Shown: positions 17,001 to 25,250, counted from the stretch's first letter. The stretch: DNA of 64,000 nucleotides from JACCSI01 sp035575715 (GCA_035575715.1 DATLXN010000003.1:1-64000); one strand, 5' to 3'. The notes: generated by a model from the letters alone, not told the origin. Numbers and translations: made by a program.

Positions 17001-17633
17001 TCAGGAGGTGGTTTTGCCCCACAGTTCGTCCAGCCGCTGCTGCCGACCGCAGTTCCAGCGGTAATACTTGTAGCGCACCGGGTTCTTCTTGTAATAGTCC
17101 TGGTGATACCCCTCGGCCGCATAAAACGTGCTGGCTGCCACGACCTCGACGCCGATCGGCTTGCCCAGGGTCGTCGCCGTCTTCGCCTTCGACGCCTCGG
17201 CCTGCTGTTGCTGTTCGGCTGACTGGTAATACACGCCCGGCCGATACTGCGGGCCGCGATCGCAAAACTGGCCGCCCGTGTCGAGCGGGTCGATGTTGCG
17301 CCAGAAGACGGTCAGCAGTTGCGCGTAACTCACTTTGGTCGGGTCGTAGACCACCTGCAAGGCTTCGGTGTGGCCGGTGCGCCCCGCCGAGACTTGCTCA
17401 TAGGTGGGGTTCTTGGTTTGGCCGGCGGTGTAGCCGGATGTCGTCGAGATGACGCCGGGCAGAGCATCGAACGGCGGCTCCATGCACCAGAAGCAGCCGC
17501 CGGCAAAGATTGCCGTGGCGGTCTGTTGAGACGGCGTTGAGGCTTTCGCGTTCTGCCCGTATAGCGACTCGCTGGCGGCCCCCAGTAACGCGACAGTAGC
17601 GCTGACGATCACTGCGATCTGATAACGCCTCAT
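17001..17633 (-). CDS. msrA: Peptide-methionine (S)-S-oxide reductase, exported
   Basis: A 210-residue MsrA that reduces the S-epimer of methionine sulfoxide in proteins. Residues 1-26 form a signal peptide or anchor, so it acts outside the cytoplasm. The active site GGCFWCME is at 45-52, with catalytic Cys47. Other conserved parts are GYTAG, GHTEAL and the GYHQDY region near the C-terminus; a likely resolving Cys sits in WNCGRQQ. The ATG at 17633 overlaps the msrB stop by four bases (ATGA), showing translational coupling. Confidence 0.95.
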   Translation of the reverse strand: MRRYQIAVIVSATVALLGAASESLYGQNAKASTPSQQTATAIFAGGCFWCMEPPFDALPGVISTTSGYTAGQTKNPTYEQVSAGRTGHTEALQVVYDPTKVSYAQLLTVFWRNIDPLDTGGQFCDRGPQYRPGVYYQSAEQQQQAEASKAKTATTLGKPIGVEVVAASTFYAAEGYHQDYYKKNPVRYKYYRWNCGRQQRLDELWGKTTS

Positions 17634-18142
17634 GATGGTTGTCCTTGTGGTTTGAAGGTCATGGCCACACCGTTCATGCAGTAGCGCTTGCCGGTCGGAC
17701 GCGGGCCGTCGTCGAAGACGTGACCCAGGTGCCCGCCGCAACGCCGGCAATGGACCTCGGTGCGGATGCCAAAGAGCGACTTGTCGATCGACGTTCCGAC
17801 GGCGTTGGTAAGCGGAGCGGTGAAACTGGGCCATCCAGTACCGCTATCGAATTTCGTCGCCGTGGCAAACAGCGGCAAGTCACAGCCGGCGCAATGAAAG
17901 GTTCCCGCGCGTTTCTCAGCGTCGAGCGGGCTGGAACCGGCTCGCTCGGTGTCGTGACCGCGCAACACGCGAAACTGCTCCGGGGTCAGAACCTTGCGCC
18001 ACTCGGCCTCGGTTTTGACAATCTCGAAAGGTCCTGGCGCGGCGGCGCCGTCGGTGTGCGCCGTCCCGGCTTCAGCAGTACAGCCCACCAGCGCCAGAGG
18101 GAAGAGTGCCAGAGCGCTTTGAAGAAACCTGCGTCGATACAT
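17630..18142 (-). CDS. msrB: Peptide-methionine (R)-S-oxide reductase, probable Tat lipoprotein
   Basis: A 170-residue MsrB acting on the R-epimer of methionine sulfoxide. The catalytic Cys155 lies in RYCMNGVAM, and four zinc cysteines are present as CAGC (84-87) and CRRC (132-135). The N-terminus RRRFLQSALALFPLALVGC has a twin-arginine pattern and a lipobox ending at Cys21, so it is probably a membrane-anchored, exported protein. The start at 18142 has AAGG seven bases upstream. It is the first gene of an msrB-msrA pair with a four-base overlap, divergent from the flavoprotein gene at 18306. Confidence 0.94.
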   Translation of the reverse strand: MYRRRFLQSALALFPLALVGCTAEAGTAHTDGAAAPGPFEIVKTEAEWRKVLTPEQFRVLRGHDTERAGSSPLDAEKRAGTFHCAGCDLPLFATATKFDSGTGWPSFTAPLTNAVGTSIDKSLFGIRTEVHCRRCGGHLGHVFDDGPRPTGKRYCMNGVAMTFKPQGQPS

Positions 18143-18245
18143 GACTGCCTTCTTTCTACGGATGGAGAATACGGCTGAGGCGCGGCCAGCTAGGCAGCGC
18201 GCTTGCTGCAGTGCCCCTACTACTGCAATACCCGCACCTGTCAAA

Positions 18246-18273
18246 TTTATTCCCGCGCCCCGCGGGGAATAAA
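18246..18273. promoter_or_regulatory. Long inverted repeat in msrB/flavoprotein divergent region
   Basis: TTTATTCCC, ten bases, GGGAATAAA is perfectly paired, and the pairing extends inwards through GCG/CGC with one bulged G. It sits 33 bases before the plus-strand start (18306) and about 104 bases before the msrB start. It is a candidate operator for both transcripts. Confidence 0.5.
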
Positions 18274-18305
18274 CGGCGTCGTCGCGGGTATCTAGCTGTG
18301 ACTCC

Positions 18306-19790
18306 ATGAATGACTCCGCCCTCCGCCAGCTAGTACATCCGCCGGACTGGAGGAATCCCACGCCGTCTGGTACCTACGACCTGGTCGTCCTCGGGGGTGG
18401 AACGGCTGGTCTGGTTGCTGCGATCGGCGCCGCCGGGCTAGGTGCACGCGTTGCGCTCGTCGAACGGCACCTGCTCGGAGGGGATTGCCTCAACACGGGC
18501 TGCGTTCCATCAAAGGCGTTGGTCCGCTCGGCGCGCGTCGTGGGGGAGTTCGCAGGCGCGGATGCGCTCGGCGTTACGGCTGAACAGGTCACCGTGGATT
18601 TTGCGCGCCTGATGGACCGCATGCGTCAGCGCCGCGCCACCATTGCCGTAAATGATTCGGCCGCACGGGTGCAACGGAGCGGCGTCGATCTTTACTTCGG
18701 CGACGCTTCGTTCGCCGACGCCCAGCACGTCGTCGTCGATGGCCAGCGGCTCAAGTTTGGCCGGGCGGTCATTGCCACGGGCGGGCGACCCGTCGCGCCG
18801 CCAGTCGCCGGCCTTGAGACGAGCGGCTACCTGACGAACGAAAGCGTGTTTTCGTTGACCGAGTTGCCGCGACGGTTGCTGGTGATCGGGGCCGGTCCGA
18901 TTGGCTGTGAGTTGGCGCAGGCGTTCGGGCGCTTCGGCTCGCTCGTGACGCTGCTCGACCAATCGCCACGCGTGCTGCCTCGCGACGACGCGGATGCGGC
19001 GGCGATCGTGCAGAAGCAGCTCGAGATCGATGGGGTACGGTGCGAGCTCAATGTGCGGCTGCAGGACGTGAAACGATCGGCTGGCGGAACAACGGTGTCG
19101 TTCGTTGGCGCGGGTGCGGCAGGCGCCATCGCCGCGCACGAGGGCGATGCCATTCTCGTGGCGGCCGGTCGCGCGCCGAACACGGAAGAATTGAATCTCG
19201 GCGCCGCCGGCGTCGAGGTCAGTGCCCAAGGAGTCCTCGTCGACGATTATCTGCGCACGTCGAATCGGCGCATCTATGCCTCGGGCGACGTCTGTTCAGC
19301 CTTCAAGTTCACGCATGCAGCTGATGCGATGTCACGCATCGTCATTCAGAATGCGTTGTTCTACGGCCGGCGCAAGGCCAGCGCGCTGATCATTCCCTGG
19401 GTGACCTACACCCAGCCCGAAGTGGCTCACGTCGGTCTGTCCGCGACGGATGCGCAGGCGTCGATGGGCCGCGTGGCCAGCATCACCGTGCCACTCAGCG
19501 AAGTCGATCGGTCGATTGTGGACGACGAAGTTGAGGGGTTTGTCCGGGTGCAACACGAGAGTGGTCGCTTGCGAGGATGCACGATTGTCGCGCCACATGC
19601 CGGCGAATTGATCGGCCAGGCGACTTTTGCCCTGACCCAGCGCGCCACGTTGTCGGCGTTCTCAGCGACGATCCATCCGTATCCCACGGTCGGCGAATCG
19701 TTTCGAAAAGCCGGCGACGCGTACCGCCGGGGGTCGGTGACCCCGGCGCTGAAGATGTGGTTGGAACGCTACTTTCGGTGGACTCGATGA
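18306..19790 (+). CDS. MerA-like FAD-dependent disulfide oxidoreductase
   Basis: A 494-residue class I pyridine nucleotide-disulfide oxidoreductase. The FAD-binding GGGTAG is at 30-35, the redox-active pair Cys61/Cys66 lies in GGDCLNTGCVPSKAL, a NAD(P)-binding VIGAGPIGCELAQAF follows in the middle, then the ATG-like RRIYASGDV, and the dimerisation domain has the active base in IHPYPTVGE. It lacks the NmerA domain and the C-terminal cysteine pair of true mercuric reductase (it ends FRWTR), so mercury reduction is unlikely. The stop overlaps the next gene by four bases. The substrate is unknown. Confidence 0.88.
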   Translation: MNDSALRQLVHPPDWRNPTPSGTYDLVVLGGGTAGLVAAIGAAGLGARVALVERHLLGGDCLNTGCVPSKALVRSARVVGEFAGADALGVTAEQVTVDFARLMDRMRQRRATIAVNDSAARVQRSGVDLYFGDASFADAQHVVVDGQRLKFGRAVIATGGRPVAPPVAGLETSGYLTNESVFSLTELPRRLLVIGAGPIGCELAQAFGRFGSLVTLLDQSPRVLPRDDADAAAIVQKQLEIDGVRCELNVRLQDVKRSAGGTTVSFVGAGAAGAIAAHEGDAILVAAGRAPNTEELNLGAAGVEVSAQGVLVDDYLRTSNRRIYASGDVCSAFKFTHAADAMSRIVIQNALFYGRRKASALIIPWVTYTQPEVAHVGLSATDAQASMGRVASITVPLSEVDRSIVDDEVEGFVRVQHESGRLRGCTIVAPHAGELIGQATFALTQRATLSAFSATIHPYPTVGESFRKAGDAYRRGSVTPALKMWLERYFRWTR

Positions 19791-20482
19791 AGACCCCGGT
19801 GCGCATCGCCGCCGTCGCCGGCGTCATTGCGCTGGTGGCGATTGCCGCCTATCTGTTGCCGCTGGCGCGGTGGACCATCTCGCTTGCTGAGTGGGCAAGG
19901 AGCGCCGGATGGATCGGGGTTGCGCTGTTTGTCGTCGTCTATGTGCTCAGCACGGTTGCGGCGCTGCCCGGATCGATCCTCACTCTCGCCGCTGGCTTCG
20001 CCTATGGACCGGTCTGGGGGCTGGCAGTCGCGTCACCGGCGAGTGTCGCGGGCGCGACGTGCGCCTTTGCACTGGGTCGTACTTTTCTCCGCCGCTGGGC
20101 CGCCAATCTGGTGGCCAAGTCTCCGCGCGCGCAGGCACTCGACGCGGCAGTCGCCCGCGAGGACTTCAAGCTGGTGCTGCTGCTCCGACTCTCGCCGCTG
20201 TTCCCGTTCAATGTCCTCAACTACGCCCTCAGCCTGTCGACGGTGCGTCCCAGTCGCTATGTGATCGCGTCGGCGATTGGCATGTTGCCGGGCACCGCAC
20301 TCTACGTGTATCTGGGTTCATTGGCGCCAGCTGCCGCCGACCTGGCCAACACCGGGGGCACCAGCCGGCTGGGACTGGTGGCGTACGGGGTGGGGTTGAT
20401 GGCGACGATCGCCGTCGCCATCGTCGCCACCCGGGCGGCCCGGCGGGCGCTCGCCACCGCATTGCCCGATTCTGCGGCATGA
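19787..20482 (+). CDS. TVP38/TMEM64 (SNARE-associated/DedA-like) membrane protein
   Basis: A 231-residue inner-membrane protein starting at an ATG that overlaps the previous stop (ATGA). Hydrophobic helices occur at about 7-27, 45-70, 78-100, 140-170 and 195-220. The VTT-domain pattern is present: PGSILTLAAGFAYGPVWG, GATCAFALGR, LLLRLSPLFPFNVLNYALSLS and GMLPGTALYVYLG. The family includes lipid scramblase-like and transport proteins. It is often found beside MerA-like flavoproteins, as here, and the coupled translation argues that the two act together. Confidence 0.9.
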   Translation: MKTPVRIAAVAGVIALVAIAAYLLPLARWTISLAEWARSAGWIGVALFVVVYVLSTVAALPGSILTLAAGFAYGPVWGLAVASPASVAGATCAFALGRTFLRRWAANLVAKSPRAQALDAAVAREDFKLVLLLRLSPLFPFNVLNYALSLSTVRPSRYVIASAIGMLPGTALYVYLGSLAPAAADLANTGGTSRLGLVAYGVGLMATIAVAIVATRAARRALATALPDSAA

Positions 20483-20489
20483 TCAAATC

Positions 20490-21290
20490 ATGATCGCGTT
20501 CATCCTCGCGCTGATATGTGCGCCCGGGCTCCAGTCGCCTTCGTTCGACCACGCGTATCGTGGCTACCACGACGTGCTGCGCGCGCACATCGGGCCCTCA
20601 AGCGTGAACTATGCGGCGCTGAAGGCCGACCGGCGGCGGCTCGATGAGGTCGTGAAAAGCCTGTCGGTGCCGACCGCAGCAGAAGAAGCCTCATGGGACA
20701 AAGCGCGACGCATGGCGTTCTGGATCAATGCCTACAATGTGCTGACGCTCCGGGCGATTGTCGATCACTATCCGATTCAATCGCGCTGGTTGACGCGCCT
20801 GCCACGGAACAGCATCCGCCAAATTGACGGGGTCTGGACCACGCTGTCGTGGCCCGTGGCTGGTCGAACGGTGACACTGGACGATATTGAGCACCGTATT
20901 CTGCGCCCGGTCTTCAAGGATCCGCGCATCCACTTTGCCGTCAATTGCGCGTCGGTCAGTTGTCCGCCTCTTGCCGTCACGCCCTATCTGGCAGAGACGC
21001 TCGATGCACAACTCGATACGGCAGCACGGCGGTTCTTTGCGAGTGGGGAAGGCGTGCAGCTGGTCAACGGATCGCTGCGCGTATCGAGTCTGCTCAAGTG
21101 GTACGGCGGCGATTTCGTCGAGCAGTTCGCGCCGGCGATCGCCGGCTCGCGCGCGCCGGTTGATCGTGCCGTTCTTGGCGCCCTGGTCCGGTATGCGCCG
21201 GCCGCTGTTGCCGACGTCGCACGCAGCTACACCGGCACGATCAGGTTTCTCGATTACAACTGGGCTCTGAATGATCGGGAGGTCAGGTGA
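20490..21290 (+). CDS. DUF547 domain-containing exported protein
   Basis: A 266-residue protein with a short signal segment (1-15). DUF547 signatures are clear: RMAFWINAYNVLTL, the IHFAVNCASVSCPPL block with a Cys pair, and the ending FLDYNWALND. The family fold is related to papain-like or transglutaminase-like proteins by report, but its reaction is unknown to me. It follows the TVP38 gene by 7 bases and is the third gene of the flavoprotein operon. The stop lies inside the repeat arm that begins at 21284. Confidence 0.87.
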   Translation: MIAFILALICAPGLQSPSFDHAYRGYHDVLRAHIGPSSVNYAALKADRRRLDEVVKSLSVPTAAEEASWDKARRMAFWINAYNVLTLRAIVDHYPIQSRWLTRLPRNSIRQIDGVWTTLSWPVAGRTVTLDDIEHRILRPVFKDPRIHFAVNCASVSCPPLAVTPYLAETLDAQLDTAARRFFASGEGVQLVNGSLRVSSLLKWYGGDFVEQFAPAIAGSRAPVDRAVLGALVRYAPAAVADVARSYTGTIRFLDYNWALNDREVR

Positions 21291-21396
21291 TCTGGTGATC
21301 TGACGATCTAACGGTCTCAGCTTCGCTGCGATCATTGATCTCGAAAGCGGAGCTGAGAGTGTAGATCATCAGATCACCAGATCATCAGATCACGAG
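21284..21396. terminator. Octamer-repeat double arm acting as bidirectional terminator
   Basis: The left arm (21284-21310) carries GGTGATCT-type units and the right arm (21364-21396) four AGATCAYC/AGATCACS units; each is nearly the reverse complement of the other. Inside lies a second pairing, CTCAGCTTCGCT with AGCGGAGCTGAG. Both flanking genes end in the arms (stops at 21290 plus and 21390 minus), so a long hairpin forms in either transcript. Confidence 0.6.
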
Positions 21397-22160
21397 ATTC
21401 GGAACGGTTCCACCAAGATGTCTGGGAGCGTCACGTCGTGTGGGTCGTCATGCCCCGCTACGCCAATCCTGATCTGATCCTGCGGCACGTCCGTGCGCAA
21501 GGTCCCGTGGATCCGATCCCACACGCTCAACCCGCTCGACCAATTGGCATTCATGTCGGCGTCATCCCTTGAATGATGAATGCCATGCATGCTCGGGGTG
21601 ACCAGGAAATAGCCAAGTAGGCGCTCCGCAGCACGCGGGAGGCGGATGTTGGAGTGATGAAACAACACCGACAGCAGCGTGGCGCTCTGCCACAGCGCAA
21701 GCGTGCGCGGGCCGACGCCAATCAGCGCAATCTGGGCCGCCCGCCACGGCACGGACAGCGCCAGTTCGCCAAAGTGGAATCGCACGGCGGTCGAAGCGTC
21801 GAGGTCGAGATCCGCGTGGTGTACGGCGTGGAATCGCCAGAGCACCGGCGAACGATGCACCAGCACGTGCCACAGATACAGGGTGTAGTCGAGCGCGACG
21901 AGCGCGACCATTGTCGCCAGCCACGGGGGCAGCCCCAACGCGTGGACCAATCCCCATCGTCGACGCTCGGCGAGTCGCGCGAGTGGCATCACGACGGGTT
22001 GTTCGATCAGTTGCACCGCAGTCGCGGCCAAACCGGCCACGGCCAGGTTACGTCGGGCACGGCGCGACTTGGGCTCGTGCTGCCTCGCGCGCAATGGCTT
22101 GATGACTTCGACAATGGTCAGGACCGCGGCAAAGCCGAGGATGACCAGGCGGGGGATCAT
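21390..22160 (-). CDS. Fatty acid hydroxylase/sterol desaturase family protein
   Basis: A 256-residue membrane enzyme of the di-iron fatty acid hydroxylase family. All histidine clusters are visible: HVLVHR (HxxxH), HAVHH (HxxHH), FHHSN, and HGIHHS (HxxHH), so the metal site looks intact. About four hydrophobic helices are present. It would use O2 and an electron donor to hydroxylate or desaturate a lipid. Its start overlaps the stop of the flavodoxin-fold reductase by three bases within ATGA, so that reductase is a plausible electron donor. This partnership is inference. Confidence 0.87.
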   Translation of the reverse strand: MIPRLVILGFAAVLTIVEVIKPLRARQHEPKSRRARRNLAVAGLAATAVQLIEQPVVMPLARLAERRRWGLVHALGLPPWLATMVALVALDYTLYLWHVLVHRSPVLWRFHAVHHADLDLDASTAVRFHFGELALSVPWRAAQIALIGVGPRTLALWQSATLLSVLFHHSNIRLPRAAERLLGYFLVTPSMHGIHHSRDDADMNANWSSGLSVWDRIHGTLRTDVPQDQIRIGVAGHDDPHDVTLPDILVEPFRIS

Positions 22161-23173
22161 TTCAAACCAAGCTTCTGCTGCTTGGCCGGCGATGAATCAC
22201 TGGGTGGTACGCCCGCTCGGATGCGCCACTCGCGCCATTTCAGCCTGAGGTTGGCCATCCGGTGGGATGGCGCTTGATAGCCATAGGCGCGATATGCGCC
22301 GGGCGGCACTTTGCCCTTACGTTCGACGAATGCCGCGAAGCGGTCAGCCCACGCGTCGATCGCCGCCAACGTGCGCGGCCGCTCGACCAGATGCTCAGCC
22401 TGGTTGTCACTGTACGGCTGATCCCTGCCGAACTCTTCATAGATCCAGAGATCGTCCGGAACTTCGACGCCACCATATCGGCATTGCCACACCAGCGGCG
22501 CGTAGGTGTCGCGCTCGTTGTCGAACGGCTCCTGTGTGGGATCGAAGTAGGCACGGTGTTTGAGAATTTTGGGCCGGCCGGAGTCGTCCAGTTCGTCGCC
22601 GCCGGCGTCGCCGTAGCAAAAAAATGCGGCGGTGCGGCCCTCGAGATGATTCTGACTGAGCGGTGGCCAGGCGGGTGAGTGCTCCAATTTTGCCGCGAGT
22701 TCAGGATTCTTGTGGTCGATCAGTTCTTCACGCGGGTTGCCGCCATTCATGCAAACCAGACGGTCGAACAGCAGCTTGAGATTACTCGAGGGCGCGTACC
22801 AATTGACCGGGCCGACGAACGCCCACGCGTCCGCGAGATCGAGCCGCGCGTAGAGATCCAGATCCCACATCAGATCGGGTTCGTCTTCGTTATCCGGTTC
22901 GTAGCAGTTGCATGGCCAGACGCACAGCGCCATCGATGTCGAGACGCAGGCGTTGCAACTCTGGATGCGGGCGCGCCCGTAGACGTTGCCGAGATCTTCT
23001 AGATCGATTTCCCACGCCGCGGGGAGTCGCTCGGCGACCCGTAAGGCGAGGGTGCGCGCTTTGCCGTCGACCCCGGGGCAGTTGTATTGCCGCCGGTCTG
23101 AGCCGGCGAGCACCAAGACGCGAAACGGCCGCTGTTCGAGCGGCAGCGCGCCGTTCGCGTCATTGGGTTTCAT
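22157..23173 (-). CDS. Flavodoxin-fold NAD(P)H-dependent oxidoreductase
   Basis: A 338-residue cytoplasmic protein similar to NADPH-dependent FMN reductases. Residues 15-45 hold the flavodoxin-type opening VLVLAGSDRR...GKARTLALRVAERL; a cysteine-rich stretch (SCNACVSTSMALCVWPCNCY, near 72-91) suggests an Fe-S site as in iron-sulfur flavoproteins; AWAFVGPVNWYAPSSNLKLLFDRL is the family substrate/FMN loop. It is longer than usual, with an extra C-terminal region to 338. Its start overlaps the previous gene by one base (TGATG) and its stop overlaps the hydroxylase start (ATGA). Confidence 0.82.
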   Translation of the reverse strand: MKPNDANGALPLEQRPFRVLVLAGSDRRQYNCPGVDGKARTLALRVAERLPAAWEIDLEDLGNVYGRARIQSCNACVSTSMALCVWPCNCYEPDNEDEPDLMWDLDLYARLDLADAWAFVGPVNWYAPSSNLKLLFDRLVCMNGGNPREELIDHKNPELAAKLEHSPAWPPLSQNHLEGRTAAFFCYGDAGGDELDDSGRPKILKHRAYFDPTQEPFDNERDTYAPLVWQCRYGGVEVPDDLWIYEEFGRDQPYSDNQAEHLVERPRTLAAIDAWADRFAAFVERKGKVPPGAYRAYGYQAPSHRMANLRLKWREWRIRAGVPPSDSSPAKQQKLGLK

Positions 23174-24300
23174 CAGCGTTTCTCGAGGCTCTTGGCCTTC
23201 TCGAGATGACCGGCGACAGCCGCCCGGGTGTCGGTCAGATGCTTCTTCACGGCATCGTGCTGAGCCATGCCCATGAGCTTAGTGTCGATCATCTGCAAGA
23301 CCTCAGTGTGCCCCTTGACCATCGCCTCGATGTACTTGCGCTCGAAGTCGTCGCCGGTCAGAGCGGTGAGCTCGGCCAATGCGGTCGCACCCTTGAGACG
23401 CTCGGCATCGACGGCCGCCGTTTCGATGGGTGTGATGGCTGTCTTCTGGGCCAGCATCATTGCCATCTCGAGGTTCGTGCCATGCTCCTGGTGGAGCATG
23501 CGGGCATACTCCATCACCGGCCCACTGACCTTTTTCTTCTGAGCCTCCACCGCGGCCAGGATTTCGTTCTCGTTAACCGCACCCACCAGGCCAAGGACTT
23601 CAGCGTCGCCGCTCGCCGCCATCGTGGTGCCGTCCGCTTTCATCGCCCGCACCGGTGAACCCGGCATCACTGACACATCAGCGTCGGAACCGTCGAACGC
23701 CGTGGGATCGAACTGGAGCGCGGTCACGTAGGCGGGATTCTCGCCCTTGGCGTCCTGACCGACGATCTGTCCGAACGCCATGCGCGCTTGCTTGGCGTCC
23801 TTCTTTCCGGTGACGATATCGTGCGCGAGGTTCAGGGTGAGGATGTTGTGCCCTTCGATGTCGCACCGCGCTGACATCTCGCCGACTGTGCGATCAAGCG
23901 TGACGCTGCCGTCATACGCGTAGAGCGCGGTCGCCTTGTCCGACGGGATGCGGTAGTCGATGGTGTGCTGCAGGAAGTCCATGTGCGGCTTGGGGAAGTC
24001 ATGCGGGTCTTCGACGCGCGTCACGGTGATGCGCTTGTAGGGGCCTTTGCGGTGCCACACCAGCTTTTCGCCCGTCGCTTCCTGTGGCGCACCGTAGGCC
24101 GCCATCATCTGCCGTGCGGCGACGACCTGACGTGGTCCCCAGGCCTTGATGATGTCGTCAACATTGTCGTCATCGACCGGGCGTGGAGTGGTGGTCGCGC
24201 TGGCCGCAGCGGCGTCCGGATTAGCGGCGGGCGGCGCCGGCGAACAGGCGGCGAGGGAGACGAGGACGGCGACGGCAACTAGGGTCAAGGGTTTCATCAT
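23173..24300 (-). CDS. Lipoprotein: unnamed domain fused to DUF4142
   Basis: A 375-residue envelope protein. The lipobox LVSLAAC with a lipidated Cys near residue 19 makes it a probable lipoprotein. Residues about 50-190 repeat the unnamed domain of 3823-4482 (YGAPQEA, HDFPKPHMD, YDGSVTLDRTVGEMSARCD, LNLAHDIVTGKK). Residues about 225-375 form a DUF4142 ferritin-like helical domain: NENEILAAVEAQKKKV, EYARMLHQEHGTNLEMA, YIEAMVKGHTEVLQMID. The start is chosen at ATG 24300, five bases after AAGG; GTG 24303 and ATG 24297 are alternatives. It heads the triplet with the reductase and the hydroxylase. Confidence 0.86.
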   Translation of the reverse strand: MMKPLTLVAVAVLVSLAACSPAPPAANPDAAAASATTTPRPVDDDNVDDIIKAWGPRQVVAARQMMAAYGAPQEATGEKLVWHRKGPYKRITVTRVEDPHDFPKPHMDFLQHTIDYRIPSDKATALYAYDGSVTLDRTVGEMSARCDIEGHNILTLNLAHDIVTGKKDAKQARMAFGQIVGQDAKGENPAYVTALQFDPTAFDGSDADVSVMPGSPVRAMKADGTTMAASGDAEVLGLVGAVNENEILAAVEAQKKKVSGPVMEYARMLHQEHGTNLEMAMMLAQKTAITPIETAAVDAERLKGATALAELTALTGDDFERKYIEAMVKGHTEVLQMIDTKLMGMAQHDAVKKHLTDTRAAVAGHLEKAKSLEKR

Positions 24301-24354
24301 CACTACCTTATTAATCCGACCGAGTCATCAATTACCTGCAGTGTGAAATAAGAA

Positions 24355-24379
24355 GGGGGACACCGGAAAGGTGTCCCCC
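24355..24379 (-). terminator. Intrinsic terminator of the ferritin-like gene
   Basis: GGGGGACACC, five bases, GGTGTCCCCC is a perfect 10-bp stem. On the minus strand it is followed by TTCTTATTTC, and it lies 29 bases past the stop at 24408, so it should end that transcript before the 24300 gene. Confidence 0.85.
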
Positions 24380-24407
24380 GCGTGAGATCGGTGCGGATCC
24401 CGCCGAA

Positions 24408-25250
24408 CTAGACGGAATTGATCGGGCCGTTGACGCCGTTGGGGAAGAACAGCCCGCGCCTCGTGCCGCTGGGAGCTCGTGGACCAAAGACAATCGACAG
24501 AACCTGGCCCGGTGTGCGAATGGCCGTCAGGCCCTGCGCGTCGGTGCTGATCAGGCGTGAACCAATTTGCGGCGGCGCGCCGACGACAATATCGACATCG
24601 TCGACCGGACCGAGATCGGGAATGCCCCGCTGCAATAGTTGCAGACGGATCGCGCCGGTATGGAGACCTTCCGCCAGTGCCACGCGAGCGGCGATGGCAA
24701 GGACGTCTTTGCTGAGCAGCGGTGCGGCGCCGCCATAGGCAGTGATCCCGGCGTCTTCAAAGACGCGGGCAGCCTGCAGGAAGCGCGCGATCGTGGTCAC
24801 CGCGCCCGGAGCAAAGTCAATGGTCGGCTTGGCAATTGCGGCGCTCCCAAGCACTTGCCGAAACAGCAGCACATGCTGCCGTTCGTCGTAGGCCAGTTCG
24901 TTGGCCAGCTGTTCCAGTACGCGGTCCCCGCCAAAGTCCAACCGCCCAGCGCCGGTCGTTGGGCCCTGGTTGCCGATTCCAGAAATCGGAATGTTATGCG
25001 GGGCCTGGTTGATCGTGACGCCGCTGGTAATAACGGTGTAAAACTCCGCCTCGAGATATTCGAGGTTCAAGGCGAACTGGAGAACCGCGACGTCGGTCGC
25101 CGTCAAGTTCTGCGCCTCGGCTTCTGAGGTTGCGCCGTCGATCAGACCGGCGGCGCCAATGGCGAATCCGGCGGCGATAGCGGACTTGGCAAACTTTCGA
25201 CGGCTAACTGCGCTGTCGATGAGGTCGTGCAGGGTTTCCTGCTTGGTCAT
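24408..25250 (-). CDS. Tat-exported ferritin-like domain protein (paralog 1)
   Basis: A 280-residue protein with a Tat signal (SRRKFAKSAIAAGFAIGAAG, about residues 16-35) and a four-helix ferritin-like domain of the Ferritin_2 kind: FALNLEYLEAEFYTVIT, ELAYDERQHVLLFR and RVALAEGLHTGAIRLQ supply Glu and His ligands typical of these domains. The C-terminal tail ends FGPRAPSGTRRGLFFPNGVNG. The start at 25250 has AAGGAG five bases upstream. A paralog follows at 25450-26271. Folded export by Tat fits a metal cofactor. The substrate is unknown. Confidence 0.88.
   Translation of the reverse strand: MTKQETLHDLIDSAVSRRKFAKSAIAAGFAIGAAGLIDGATSEAEAQNLTATDVAVLQFALNLEYLEAEFYTVITSGVTINQAPHNIPISGIGNQGPTTGAGRLDFGGDRVLEQLANELAYDERQHVLLFRQVLGSAAIAKPTIDFAPGAVTTIARFLQAARVFEDAGITAYGGAAPLLSKDVLAIAARVALAEGLHTGAIRLQLLQRGIPDLGPVDDVDIVVGAPPQIGSRLISTDAQGLTAIRTPGQVLSIVFGPRAPSGTRRGLFFPNGVNGPINSV

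Noticed and set aside
18306..19790. Calling the flavoprotein a mercuric reductase
   Set aside because: The C-terminal Cys pair and NmerA domain are absent and there is no mer gene nearby, so only the family-level name is safe.
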